A stretch of DNA of 64,000 bases from Anastatus disparis (lineage: Eukaryota; Arthropoda; Insecta; Hymenoptera; Eupelmidae): NCBI GenBank assembly GCA_017163975.1, contig JAFFSR010000344.1, positions 2,896,001-2,960,000 on the forward strand, written 5' to 3'. The translations under genes and the position numbers were made by a program. The notes below the pieces were generated by a model. The model was not told the origin of the DNA. It did no database searches and saw nothing but the letters and a program-made list of their open reading frames with translations. Each line of letters opens with the position of its first letter. The first letter of the stretch is position 1. Of the stretch, positions 12,531 to 23,892 are shown one piece after another.

Positions 12531-12845
12531 CCCTCCCTTGGTGCGTAATATACTATTTTACACTAAAAATCTATGTTTTCAATCACCTATAACTCGAAAA
12601 GTATTCATTTAACAAAAAAACTCAAAAAGAACTTTTTGCTTTAAATTGATTATTACATCGAATTATATGGTTTTTTTTTCTCACCGTCCCCGAGAAGGGG
12701 CGGCTCCCGCCCCCTGGGCAAAAGCGCACATCGGCATTATATAACTTTTGTTTTTTGGACTATTCTTTACCTACTGATAAATTTTCATGATAATCTATCC
12801 TAACCGACAAAATTTCAAGCTGAAATGCTTCAATGACTGGACTAT

Positions 12846-13690
12846 AAGGGCTATACTAATGTGACTATGAGTCTAAGATTTGAATCACGGTTTACCTGCC
12901 AAATTCAAGCGTTGGTATTATTCTGTGTTTCTACTCACAAACCTCCTGCAATTCAATCAGGATTAAAACCAGAACCTACAGAAGGCTTGCAATTAGCAGA
13001 TCCTTGTTATCTGAATCACTCATCTATAGATTTATTATTGGGAGCGGATATTTACTCAATTATCGTATAACGTAAAATAAAAAAAGAGAAATAATAATGA
13101 GTCCATCGCAACTCTTACGCATTTAGGTTGGATTTTATCTGGAAAAATCAGAGTAAACGATTGTTAAAAAAACAGGATTTATCTAGTTATCACTGTTCTA
13201 TAACCAAGGAATTAGAGTTAAATAAATTACTATAGAATTTTTGGAAGCAGGAAGAGGTACCCCGTGAAAATTTTTTAAAATCAGAAGAAAAGGCGTGTGA
13301 AAGACATTTCTCGGTTACTCATTAAAGATACTCATTGGGACGTTACATCGTACGCTACCCATTTAAAAATTCTGCAGAAAATTATAAGTTGAAAGAATTT
13401 CTCCATCCAGCTCAAAGAATGCTGATTCATATAGAATTGAAATTTAAACGAGTCGAGAAATTAAGAATTGCATACTACGAATTCATGCGAGACTACTTAA
13501 CAAAGGGTCATATAAAATTAATTAGTTCTGTACAAGAATTTAAAGATGCTAAAGATAACAGTTTTCTACCGCATCATGAAATGTGGAAAGAGTGTAGTTC
13601 GACAACTAAGCTTAGAACTGTATTATTTTGAATTAACGAACAGTTTCATTGTTTGAGAAAGTTTTAAGTAAAAACAACTCCGGGCAATGC
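12846..13690 (+). pseudogene. BEL/Pao protease end and reverse transcriptase start, 3' part of the split element
   Basis: The frame 12846-13070 gives S-L-R-F-E-S-R-F and S-I-D-L-L-L-G-A-D-I-Y, typical of the end of the BEL/Pao protease region (L-L-x-G-A-D). At 13105-13145 another frame reads T-H-L-G-W-I-L-S-G. The frame 13335-13631 gives G-R-Y-I-V-R-Y-P-F, then F-M-R-D-Y, L-P-H-H and S-S-S-T-T-K-L-R, the N-terminal landmarks of Pao reverse transcriptase. The RT catalytic core is absent: sequence turns into inverted PLE at about 13690. Stops and frameshifts show decay. Confidence 0.85.
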
Positions 13691-14325
13691 TGTTCAAATA
13701 TCATTTATTAAACGACATTTCGACCTCACAATTAGAAGTCCTTTCCAAGTTCTTAAATACAATTTTAAAATTAACTTTTTTAAGAATTTTTTTAATCAGA
13801 TTTTCAATATGTCTTAAATAAGGCAAGATAACAAATTTACAATGAGAGTCAAAATTATTACAATTATTTATACTAGTATAAGTTCTTTGTATCAATTTTA
13901 ATCGAGTTTCAATATGTTTTTTAATAAACGTAATCGAATAATTATTAGCTTGTGAAATTAAAAAAATATATCTTAAATTTTCTTGATGAAACTGAACGTT
14001 AGACAATTTAATGGCATTGTCAACTAATGAATATATGATAGCAATTTTTTGTGACTTTGGAGAATGTGAAAAATAATTAAGGTATTAACCTGCATGTGTC
14101 AGTTTTCTCTAGCAATTTGTCAAAATTATTCCTTTTTCATTCCATGATAGTGAAATATTTGAAAAATTTATACTATTATTGGTGGGATTCTCAATTTTAA
14201 ACCGTATGTAATCGATCAATTTTCTCATAAAACTCTTCATTATTTAAACATTCTTCTACTTTAGTAATATACTCACTTTTTTCAATCAAAACAAAGGCAC
14301 CATCTTTATCAGACTTACTAATCAT
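13690..14325 (-). mobile_element. inverted PLE piece (RT C-terminal part and 3' end)
   Basis: Minus-strand frame 14006-13701 (S-N-V-Q-F-H-Q-E-N-L-R-Y-I-F-L, then I-K-K-H-I-E-T-R-L-K-L-I-Q-R) is the same protein segment as plus-strand 15760-15960. It ends in the tail sequence TTGTGAGGTCGAAATGTCG, also found at 24800. Around 14235-14420 the two copies meet head to head: AAACTCTTCATTATTTAAAC pairs with the inverse at about 14400. Such inverted partial copies joined to the main copy are known for Penelope-like elements. Confidence 0.75.
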
Positions 14326-14439
14326 CAGTTATGTTCTTTTAAAAATTGTGAGTTGACAAGATTATTATGAATAATATCAATAAATGCTATATTACTAAAG
14401 TAGAAGAATGTTGAAATATTGAAGAGTTATATGAGAAAA

Positions 14440-15980
14440 TTAATCCTTGTCTGCTAAACGTTTCAATTAAGAGAACTGATATGCTTGTTGATAGATTTAA
14501 TAAATTGAATATTTTCGGTGATAATAAAAAGCAATTTTTCATAGTTAAGGATAAATGTAATTTAGCTAGTTGTTATGGGTTAATAAAAATACATAAACCT
14601 TGTAACCCGATAAGGCTTATTATTTCTGCCATTGGGTCACCTACATATTTTTTATCAAAATGGATTTCTAGCTTTTAACACAAAAAATTTCTAAAATATG
14701 AAAATAATTAAAAAAAATAGTTTACAATTTGTAGAATCTATTAAGGATTTTGTTGTACCACAAGGGTTTTGTTTGATTGGATTAGATGTAATTTCACTGT
14801 TTAATAACATTTATTTTGATGCAGTTATAAGAGCAATTGAACGTAGATGGCATCTTCTTACGTTAAGAACTAACTTGTCTTTGAATGATTTTTTGGACGT
14901 TGTGTCTTTTATAATGCATAATAACTTTTTTTTAATAAAAAATATTATAAACAAAAATTTGGTTCAGCTATAGGTAGTCCTTGTAGCCCGGTACTCGCTG
15001 ATATTGTAATGAAGGACATAATAAATATACCTTTATTATGTCCTGATAATAAATACCTTCCTTTCGACGTGCCCTTATCCGATTTTATTTATTAAAATTT
15101 ATGTGGATGATATTATTGCTTGTGTTCCCATCAATGAAGTCAGTAAAATACTTGTCCATTTGAGAGCAGGTCGTATATCTCTATCCTTTTATAATTAAAA
15201 AATTAATTTTTTTGCAAAACCTAATAATTGTAGCAAAAAATAAGAAGAAAGCCCCATCTCGTATAGTAAAAAGCAATATTTTGTTTTATAAGAAAAAATT
15301 ATTTTTATCGCTTTGTTCATAAGAAAACTTTGAGAAACTGAATAGTCCATCCTAACCTCTATTTTTTGAGTTTTTCAAGTTTTTTTTCAAAACAAATCGA
15401 TAAAAATAATTTTTCATCAAAGAAAATATTGCTTTTTATGATACAAGATGAAGCTATCTCCTTATTTTTTGCTACAATTATTAATTTTTGCAAAATAATT
15501 AATTCTTTGATTAGAAGAGGACAGAGATATACGACTTGCTCTTAAATCAAATTGACGATTACATACGGTTTACAATTGAGAATCCCACCAATAATAGTAT
15601 AAATTTTTTTAATATTTCACTGTCATGGAATGAAAAAGGAATAATTTTGACGAATCGGTATAGAAAACCGACACATGCAAGTTTATACCTTAATTATTTT
15701 TCACGTTCTCCAAAGTCACAAAAAATTGCTATCATATATTTATTAGTTGACAATGCCATCAAATTGTCTAACGTTCAGTTTTATCAAGAAAATTTAAGGT
15801 ATATTTTTTTAATTTCACAAGCTAATTATCCGATTACCTTTATTAAAAAAAAAAATATTGAAACTCGATTGAAATTGATACAAAGAACTAATACTAGTAT
15901 AAATAATTGTAATAATTTTGACTCTCATTGTAAATTTGTTGTTTTGCCTTATTTAAGACATATTGAAATTCCGAATTAAA
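14440..15980 (+). pseudogene. PLE reverse transcriptase
   Basis: Frames in order: 14481-14678 with Y-G-L-I-K-I-H-K-P (PLE RT start motif) and R-L-I-I-S-A-I-G-S-P-T-Y; 14698-14973 with L-I-G-L-D-V-I-S-L-F-N-N-I (motif A); about 14960-15010 A-I-G-S-P-C-S-P-V-L-A-D-I-V-M (motif B); about 15100 I-Y-V-D-D-I-I-A (motif C, intact YVDD); then 15536-15979 with N-R-Y-R-K-P-T-H-A-S and S-P-K-S-Q-K-I-A, the Penelope C-terminal RT and thumb. A foldback (N) lies between motif C and the thumb. Catalytic Asp pair is present, but the frame changes at least four times. Confidence 0.85.
15158..15547. mobile_element. foldback element N (~390 bp) inside the PLE RT
   Basis: ATTTGAGAGCAGGTCGTATA at the left matches the inverse of the right end (ATTTAAGAGCAAGTCGTATA). 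Inverted similarity continues across AATTGTAGCAAAAAATAAG and AAAGCAATATT up to a centre near 15345. RT homology stops on one side and resumes on the other. No clear target duplication was found, so the ends may be off by several bases. Confidence 0.8.
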
Positions 15981-16685
15981 AAATTCTTAAATAAGTTAAT
16001 TTTAAAGTTGTATTTAAGTCTACCAACAAATTTAAAATTTAAAATAATTTTGGTAAAGATCCTTTAAAAAAAAGCACAAATTGAATTCTATTTATAAATT
16101 AATTGTATGGGTCGTTCAAAGTGTTATGTGAGACAATCAAGTAAAATTTTAAATAAACGCATTTTAGGACATGACAATGATTGTAAAAATAATACAGATA
16201 CTTCTGCATTATATGCACATATAAGTACATCCCTGGAACTTTTCACTTTTTAGGAACAGGGTTTTATAGAAATTTAGAAGTTTATAATTCAAGTTTCTAA
16301 GATATTACAGGCTTCGACCAGTGCTTAAAATTTTTGTTTTAAAGAGTAGAATACGTACTCGAACTTTGGTGTCAATTGAATAATAGTTACTACCCTTGTA
16401 GAAATTTTATCTAGGCACCCGTATAAGCTCTCTAGGCCTTTATAGTAAAACTAGATTATTCTAGATAAGAAAAACTAGATGAATTTAGACTAATATAACC
16501 CTTGAATGCGCGCGCTGCCAACCCACATATTGCGTAGCAGTAATAGAGCAGAACGAAACTTAACCTAATAATGTTCATTCATCGCACCTTTTCTCAAAAT
16601 AAGTTTATCTGTAATATGCAATATGAAAAGCAGTAAATATCGTGTGCGAAAACATGGACGGATAAAAAAGTTGAAAAATTTACTA

Positions 16686-16760
16686 ACTAGGAGAGTGTCA
16701 CACCTCCGGATCACGGATTTCACTCAAACTTCGAGATAAGTTTTCTTATATAAATAATAA
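16686..16760. repeat. segment shared with the end of foldback P
   Basis: TAGGAGAGTGTCACACCTCC and GGATCACGGATTTCACTC here match TAGGAGAGTATCACATCTCC and GGATCACGGATTTTGCTC at 56389. Similarity lasts about 60 bp and there is no inverted partner nearby. Either a truncated copy of element P, or P arose from the subterminal region of a J-like transposon. Confidence 0.65.
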
Positions 16761-16764
16761 ATTT

Positions 16765-19617
16765 TAAAATGTCAATAACGTAGAAACTCCAGAGATTTCT
16801 GAAATTTGTAATTGGCTAGAGAAATATAGTGTTCCTCATAATCAATCAGATGAACTTATGGCAATTTTACAGCAGCGTTTACTCCCCACATTACCAAAAT
16901 CAACAAAAACTTTACTAAAAAGTGTATCTAGCACGTATGAAATGATTCCAATGACAAGTACAGATGGTTCTTTAGGAGAATATACGTATTTAGGAATAGA
17001 AACAGGATTGAGGCGTTGTATTAATACAGATCTACATGATTCTAATATTATTGAACTAATAGTGAATATCGATTAAGTCCAAATTTTTAAATCAAGCACA
17101 AAACACTTGTGGCCTATTCTGTGTAAAATATACTACAATCCTGATTTGTACAAACCTTCTGCTGTAGGAATCTATTGTGGTAATCATTAGCCAAAAGATA
17201 TGTTTTTGTATTTCAAAAAATTTATAATTGAAATGAATAAGCTGCAATCTAGTGGTATTAACATAATCCAAAAACACTATCTTATTAAATTAAAATTTTT
17301 TGTCTGTGACACGCCAGCACGAGCTTTAGTAAAAATGGTAAAAGGCCATGTTGCATTTGCAGCATGTGAGAGGTGTACAGTAAGAGGACAAAAAGTTAAT
17401 GGAACAACTATATTTTTGGACTGTAATGCTCAAAAACTAACAGATAAGTTATTTAGAATTTTCGAACACTCTGATCATCACACAGGAACATCCCCATTAA
17501 TTTGTATAGAACCACAAATTAATATGATCTTCAGTTTTATTTTGGATCCTTTGCATCTTTTTGATGAAGGAATAATGTGCAAAATTTTAGAATGTATTTT
17601 TGGATCAAGTTCAAAAGCCAAAGTCAGTCAAACAATAAAGAATGAAATGCAAAGAAGAACAATAATAATAGCAAAAGATATACCTGAAGAGTTTAAGCGA
17701 AAGTTGAGACCAATAAAAGATCATGGATCATATAAAGCAGTCGAGTACAATTTTTTTCTACAAGTTTGTGATCCAATTATATTTAAAAAAGTTTTAAATA
17801 AAGAAACGTATAAACACTTTCTATTGCTTGATGTCGCTTGTCAACTCTTAGCTAGTACAAATTTTTTACAAACTACAAAGTTTGCTAGAGAATGTTTAGA
17901 AAGATTTGTTACAGCCCCGTCAAAAACGTTTAGCTAAAAAAATTAGCTAAAAATATAGCTAAAAATGCAGCTAAAAATACAGCTATATTTAGCTGGAATA
18001 TAGCTATATTTATCTGGATTTTTTAGGTAAAAATCCAGTTATTTTTTAGGTAAAAATCCAGTTAATATTTTGAGTCTCTTGTAACAGCGGAAAATATAAC
18101 TGTATTTTCAGCTGTATTTTTAGCTGTATTTTCAACTGTATTTTTAGCTAATTTTTTGAGCTAATCGTTTTTGATGAGGCGAACAATAGCTGATAATATA
18201 GCTATATTTTCAGCTATATTTTTAGCTGTATTTTTAGCTTAAATTACTTTATAATTTCACGGAATAATAACTCGTTAGTTATTTTCCTGTAAAAGAAAGT
18301 TCAAAAAATGAGGTAAACCTCGTAGTGTCGGCTCTCCGAAGATCGAAGAGCTACATTTTGGCACAAAGTATCTTGCTCTTTTATACCTATGGCCTCAAAA
18401 TTTCTTAATGGAATCGTAAAATTTAGAGATCCGCCACCTAGCGACGTGAAGTGAACTTACCTGCCTTTAATTATTGATTAATGCTACGTCGCAAGGTGGC
18501 GTTTCTCTAAATTTTACGATTCCATCGACAAATTTTAAGGACACAGGTATAAAAGAGCAAGATACTTTGTGCCAAAACGCAGAAGCTCTTCGATCTTCGG
18601 AGAGCTGACACTAAGAGGTTCACCTCATTTTTGGAACTTTCTTTTACAGGAAAATAACTAACGAGTTATTATTCCGTGAAATTATAAAATAATTTAAGCT
18701 AAAAATACAGCTAAAAATATAACTGAAAATTTAGCTATATTATCAGCTATTGTTATCCTCGTCGAAAACGATTAGCTCAAAAAATGAGCTAAAAATACAG
18801 TTAAAAATACAGCTAAAAATACAGTTATATTTTCCGCTGTTACAAGAGACTCAAAATATTAACTGGATTTTTACCTAAAAAATAACTGGATTTTTACCTA
18901 AAAAATCCAGATTAATATAGCTATATTCCAGCTAAATATAGCTGTATTTTTAGCTGTATTTTTAGCTATATTTTTAGTTAATTTTTTTAGCTAAACGTTT
19001 TTGACGGGGAGTTGATAAAGACATATATGGGCCACAAATTTTAGTAATGAATACTCATAATTTGATTCATGTCGTAGATGACATTGAAAATAGTAATAAT
19101 AATTTAAATGAGATCAGTGCTTATAAATTTGAAAGTTACTTAGGATGTATGAAATATTTTTTTCGATCAGCAAATAAGACCTTAGCTCAATACTGTAGAC
19201 GTGTTCATGAAAAAAAACTTGCATCTCCAAGAGAAAGTAAACAGATCTCCAAATATTGTGATTTTAAAACGCAATAGTAGTTTAATATTAAAATTAAAGT
19301 ATCATGATTATATTTTCACAGCAGTACCGCCAAATAATATGGCAATACTAAATGACTTAAGAGTTGTTAAAATTAACAGAATGTTTGACCAAGATAAGAT
19401 TACTTTTTCAGAAGTACAAACTTATAGTATTAAGAAGCCTTTATATAAATATCCTTGTGATTCTTCACTTTTATATACATGGGAAATAAAATCACACTTG
19501 GATGCTGAAGTGGATGTTGTTACTATTGGAAATATTTTTAAAAAACTAATAAAATTTGATATGAATTTCAATAGTGATAGTGATTTTAGAAGTTTTGTAA
19601 TACCTTTATTACATTAA
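16765..19617 (+). pseudogene. transposase-like gene of transposon J
   Basis: One frame runs from about 16785 (E-I-C-N-W-L-E-K-Y, L-P-K-S-T-K-T-L-L-K) to 17914, broken by in-frame TAA at 17074 and TAG at 17188. It includes L-W-P-I-L-C, F-V-C-D-T-P-A-R-A-L-V-K, K-G-H-V-A-F-A-A-C-E-R-C-T-V-R-G (CxxC) and D-P-L-H-L-F-D-E-G. After foldback C (17915-19009) it resumes with N-T-H-N-L-I-H-V-V-D-D and Y-K-F-E-S-Y-L-G. Deleting C and one AG makes the join in frame (F-V-T-V-D-K-D-I-Y-G-P-Q). A second frame 19201-19617 is the C-terminal part. The D-x-P-A-R-A, G-H-x-x-x-x-x-C-x-x-C and H-x-L-x-H order matches a transposase-like family widespread in animals (Tnp2/CMC-like in my judgement). Confidence 0.7.
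17915..19009. mobile_element. foldback element C (1.1 kb): AGCT-word arms around the A/D core
   Basis: Ends CCCCGTCAAAAACGTTTAGC on both sides (inverted), flanked by AG at 17913-17914 and 19010-19011. Outer ~380 bp are arrays of TAGCTAAAAATACAGCT-like words. The inner part starts AAAATGAGGTAAACCTCGTAG, has GAAGATCGAAGAGCTAC and GGTGGCGTTTCTCTAAATTTT, and is inverted about a centre near 18460. The core is homologous to A and D. Excision with one AG restores the transposase frame exactly. Confidence 0.9.
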
Positions 19618-20089
19618 AAATAATTACATAAGAACATTAACATACAGTATACACATTTTTTATGCTTTAAAAATAATTTAAGTTAAAAAATATAAATTTG
19701 AATTTATAACCTAAGATTTTTGTAATTTTGCAATTTATCGAAAATTCTATTACTGTAAACAAATTGTAAACAAAGAAGAAGTGTGTCATGTGCACCTGTA
19801 GTAGAACATTAAAAAAATATTTATTAAAATATAAAACTCAATTCCTGTTGTTTAATTACAGGAAAGAATCTACTAAATAATATATTTATATATTTAGTTT
19901 TCAAAGTTTGGTGAAAAATGTCGGTAAGTTCTCAAATAAAAATAACATAACCTATAACATATTTTATGATATGTTGTTTTTAATGTTAAAAGTTTTATTT
20001 TGAATATAAAAATAGTAAGCAGTATATTTTAGTAGTGAAATCAATGTTTTCCTTCTTATCAACCTTTTCAAAATGATGATAAATATAAT

Positions 20090-22663
20090 ATGGAAGAGTT
20101 GAAGCCTTACACTCTTGTTGAATTTTTAAAAAAAGGCAAAAAAACTAAAAGAATTATTAAGAGGAGGCCGTATCATTCTGTCCTTGTCTAATCTAAATTT
20201 TCGTTATTATAAATAAATAAAATATTTTCATAGAAAAGTAAGACAACCGCCCAATAGAGCAAAAGATAAGCAAACGATTCTTTTCTATGAAAAAATATGA
20301 AATTTCTATTATTTTTCGAGTGAAGTCTGAAACGGAAAAACAATCGAACTTGATTGAGTTAATTGAACTGTTTTTTCGTTTCAGACTTCACTCGAAAAAT
20401 AATAAATATTTCATATTTTTTCATAGAAAAGAATCGTTTGCTTGTCTTTTGCTCTATTGGGCGGTTGTCTTACTTTTTTATGAAAATATTTTATTTATTA
20501 ATAATAACGAAAATTTAGATTAGACAAGGACAGAATGATACGGCCGCCTCTTAAGCTTATTCCATCAACCTGGGTGCAATATGATAAGATCCGAGCAAAG
20601 CTTGTAGTCAAATATTTAGCTACTCTGCACTCTGAGGATGATAAGAGTATGTTAGATGACTGGATAAAAAAGTGCAGCAATCCTTCAGATGCCTGGTCAA
20701 CTTATAATATTCGTTTTCTTGGTTCGGCTAGTGAGTATAAAAAATTTATTCTTTACTACAATGAATATAGACAGAAATTTATTATTTCTGCCATGTACCA
20801 TAGGAACTTATGATGAAGGTGTAGAGAAGCTAAGCCGTCTAGACGATGAAGTTGATGTTTTCACAGTCGACTCAGGTGAAAACTCATCAGTAAAGCGAAA
20901 GGAATTGGAGAACAAATTTTTGCAAAGGCGATTGCTTAATGAATCTGAGAATATAAAAAAAAGGTTGAATTGTGATACAAAAATCTCAACTAATATTCAA
21001 TCTGGGTCCACTATATACAAAGTATAATTTTTATATTACTTAGAAATTGAGTACAAAAAGTTCTTTCACTTCACATTATAGTTTGAACATTTTTTTAGGT
21101 TCTCTGAAAAAAAATCTAAAGGAAACCCATTACACGATATCACAAATTTGATGAAACCCTATGAAAGCCAGTATCACAAGGTATTTTAAAAAATATCTAT
21201 ATTTATTTTTGATTAAGGAAATATTTATTTACAATTTTGAATTTTAGATTTGCCAAAAGGAAATACAGTTTCTATTTCAAATCTTTACTTAACATCACCA
21301 GGTTATAATACTGTAGTATCAGTAAGTAATGAAACATCAGTTGGTAAGCTTCAACAATGTTATTGACAAATTTGTTTTAAAATAGTTTTTATGAAAATGT
21401 ATAACAACATAACATTTGTCAGATGTTAGCAAAGCACTTTCTTTGCAAAATACTTGTTCGACGACAGATCCAATCAAACAGTACTTTAAAATTTACTACT
21501 TTTATAAGTAAAAGAACATGTTCGAACACTGCAAATAGTGAAGTATGCTCACCTTTAGTTTCTGAGAGTATATCCAAAATCAATTCTGCATCAAACAATG
21601 CTTTACCAATGTTTGGTTCGAACAGTAAAGAGAATATTAATACTGTTCTAAGTAATGTCTCTACGGACAATCAAGATTCATTAAGTAAGTTTAACCTACA
21701 CTATATTATTATAAATAAAGCTATTTTCAAAATATTGCACTCTCAATGTCATTTTTTTATTTTTTCAGTTAGTAGTTATACATTCATTAATGGTCCTTCA
21801 AAAAAATCATATCCTTCTTTTCAACCAATGAAAATTATTGAGTCTACAATTGAAAACAAGGTCAAAAAGCTTTGTAATGCCATAATTCTAAAATTAGAAA
21901 GTTTACAGATGGATATAAATAAACTTAAAAAAAATCAAAAAATCATTCTTCTTCAGCTAAAAACTGCAACTATACCTAATAATGGAAAAATAAAGTATGC
22001 AGATTTTTGTGAAAAATTCAATGAGCAGCTTCCATTAACTTCTTTTAATGAATATGAAATATTTTGCAACAAGCTTGTAATTAAGGAGGATATGTTTCAT
22101 TATTATTTAAGTATAATACTTTTAATTGTTCAACTTGTCTAAATATCAAAATTAACAATCATTTTATAATCTTTTTTTTTATATATTTAAGAATGAATAT
22201 TTGAGATTGCATATTAGTATTGATTGTAGCTTATCAAAAAATATTACTAATCTCTTAAAATTAACTTTAAAGAGAGAATTAGCTATACAATTAAATGTAA
22301 CTAGAAAGACCGAAGGAAAGTTTTTAATCAAGGACACAAGTTTTGTTCATTGTTTAAGAGGTAAGATTATTAAGACGTAATAATTTATATATTTACTATC
22401 ATTTTATTATTAATAAATTTTTTTACTTTTTTGTAGATATCTTAAGTGAAGAAAGGGCAAAAGTTAATTTAGAATTTACGAATAAAGATTTTTATAGTAA
22501 ATTAGGTGCGTGCCTAACTAATGCTAAAGATTGGAACGGCAATCGGAGCCAGAGAAAAAATCATCCGCTTCATCGGAGAACCCAGCTGACCCACCAATTA
22601 TATTCATTCAATCTGATATTTACCCCTAAAGAATTAGAAAATGCTCTAGTTGAACATTTATAA
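20090..22663 (+). CDS. DUF4806-domain protein gene of transposon J, multi-exon
   Basis: Exon pieces: about 20092-20728 (L-V-E-F-L-K, split by foldback F, then L-I-P-S-T-W-V), with a GTGAGT donor; about 20803-21021 (T-Y-D-E-G-V-E-K-L); about 21418-21690; about 21770-22091 (coiled-coil-like L-E-S-L-Q-M-D-I-N-K-L-K-K-N-Q, then L-P-L-T-S-F-N-E-Y-E); about 22192-22360 (L-L-K-L-T-L-K-R-E-L-A, ending at GTAAGA); about 22438-22663 (V-E-H-L stop). The last three form the DUF4806 domain, known from many insect repeat-linked proteins of unknown function. Apart from F no stop is needed to explain it, provided the ~75-100-bp introns splice as drawn. A 5' exon ATGTCG followed by GTAAGT near 19917 is possible. 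Its presence beside the transposase gene suggests an accessory role; that is inference. Confidence 0.6.
20161..20550. mobile_element. foldback element F (390 bp), TTAA target
   Basis: GAGGAGGCCGTATCATTCTG at the left, inverse of GAGGCGGCCGTATCATTCTG at the right, flanked by TTAA at 20157-20160 and 20551-20554. Arms of about 175 bp are nearly identical (for example AATAGAGCAAAAGA and CGAGTGAAGTCTGAAACG) around a short centre near 20355. Removing it with one TTAA restores the DUF4806 exon frame (R-I-I-K-L-I-P-S-T-W). Confidence 0.92.
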
Positions 22664-23087
22664 ATTATTTCGCTTGATTGTACTTTTTAATATTATTATT
22701 TCTTATTTTTAAATTAAAATGTTTATTAATGTATGAAAAAAATTTTTTAATAAATATCGGTTTAATTTACTTTTATTACTATTTAGTTTATTATTATATT
22801 TTATTAGATTATTTATATTTTTTATAAATGAAGTAAGGTTAGAAGTACAATAACCTAAAAATATATTCGTCATAAGTGGCGTCGACTAGTTAAAGCATCT
22901 ATATGAAATTATGTTGTGCCTAACCCTTAATATATGTTAACGCCTCGATAGAACTGTACAGTTCTATAAGGGAAAACTATACGGGCATCTAGAAGGGAAA
23001 GGCGTTACACGCCAGTACAGATCTGTCTAGAACTTGATTATTCTAGCTTAAACTGTCTAGTAGCCCGGACTAATTTCTACCAGGGTA

Positions 23088-23513
23088 ACGATATACAATT
23101 TTATTCGTCAAAAATGATGCATTTTTCATAATTTTTTACACGTGTTTCTACGATGTATAAAAAGTAACTTACTTTCAATTGTATTTTAATTCTTACATCA
23201 TAATTAACATAATAAAAATAACAATTTAAGATTATGTCTATTGATGTGCTATGCTTTATTAATTAGTTTCACCATTTTTAAGGTATCTGTAATTTTTGAT
23301 TAGATGATTACATGGTCCTTAAAAATGGTGAAGCTTGTTAATAAAGCATAGCACATTTATCGGCGTGATCTTAAATTGTTATTTTTATTATACAAATTAT
23401 GATGTAAAAATCAAAATACGATTGAAAGTAAGTTACTTTTTATATATCGTAAGAAACACGTGTAGAAAATTATGAAAAATGCATCATTTTTGACGGATGA
23501 AATTGTATATCGT
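23088..23513. mobile_element. foldback element K (426 bp), TA target, in J right TIR
   Basis: ACGATATACAATTTTATTCG at the left mirrors the right end CGGATGAAATTGTATATCGT; TA on both sides (23086-23087, 23514-23515). Arms include AAAAAGTAACTTACTTTCAA and ATGCTTTATTAA with inverse partners. It interrupts the right TIR of J exactly where the left TIR reads TAGTTACTACCC, so it inserted after J had formed. Confidence 0.9.
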
Positions 23514-23567
23514 TAGTAACTATTTTTCAATTGACACCAAAGTTCGAGTACAGATTCTACTCCTTAA

Positions 23568-23772
23568 GGTGATAAGGGTACATGTTAAATACATAGTAAC
23601 CGACATTGCAGTTTCCCAAATTTTGAATCTTTATTAAAAAAATTTCCGGAATAAATCTATATTACGCTTTTCATTAATTGAAAAAGAAGGCTGTAATATT
23701 GAGATATTTTTTAAAAATTTTGTTTAAGAATAATAAATGCTGGAAACTGTAACATCAGTACTTTACATGTTC
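23568..23772. mobile_element. foldback element L (205 bp), TTAA target, in J right TIR
   Basis: TTAA flanks at 23564-23567 and 23773-23776. GTACATGTTAAATACATAGT on the left pairs imperfectly with the inverse of ACTTTACATGTTC at the right, and CAGTTTCCC pairs with GGAAACTG. The left J TIR lacks this block, which proves insertion. Confidence 0.8.
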
Positions 23773-23892
23773 TTAAAACGAAAATTTTGAGCACTGGTTA
23801 AAGCCTGTGCCATCTTAGGAACTTGAATTATAAACTTTTAAATTTCTGTAAAACCCTGTTCGTAAAAAGTTAAAGGTTCCAGAGATATACCC

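Larger units (their letters stand above)
9169..12842. mobile_element. element X: 3.7-kb TIR transposon inserted in BEL/Pao
   Basis: Left end GTCCAGTCATTGGAGG, right end the inverse of GTCCAGTCATTGAAGC, flanked on both sides by TA. Inverted similarity continues about 110 bp inward: TTTCGGTTAG, GATTTTCATAAAA, AAAAGTTATAT and GAGGTGCGCTTTTTGC on the left all have inverse partners at 12700-12830. It splits the BEL protease region. It encodes a Cys-rich protein on the minus strand and otherwise consists of AT-rich sequence, microsatellites and a GC-rich hairpin. The superfamily is not determined; TA target and terminal repeats fit several DNA-transposon groups. Confidence 0.7.
16223..23892 (+). 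mobile_element. transposon J (7.67 kb): transposase-like pseudogene plus DUF4806 gene
   Basis: Terminal inverted repeats begin AAGTACATCCCTGGAAC (left) and GGGTATATCTCTGGAAC (right, inverted), and extend 250 bp or more (left to about 16470, right from about 22960), with the right one enlarged by elements K and L. Flanks are ATAT at 16219-16222 and 23893-23896. Removing J with one ATAT gives back an uninterrupted PLE frame (A-H-M-L-E-T-G-H). Contents: transposase-like gene (16765-19617, split by C) and a multi-exon DUF4806 gene (about 20090-22663, split by F), both on plus. Without its four insertions J would be about 5.6 kb. The superfamily is not certain. Confidence 0.85.
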
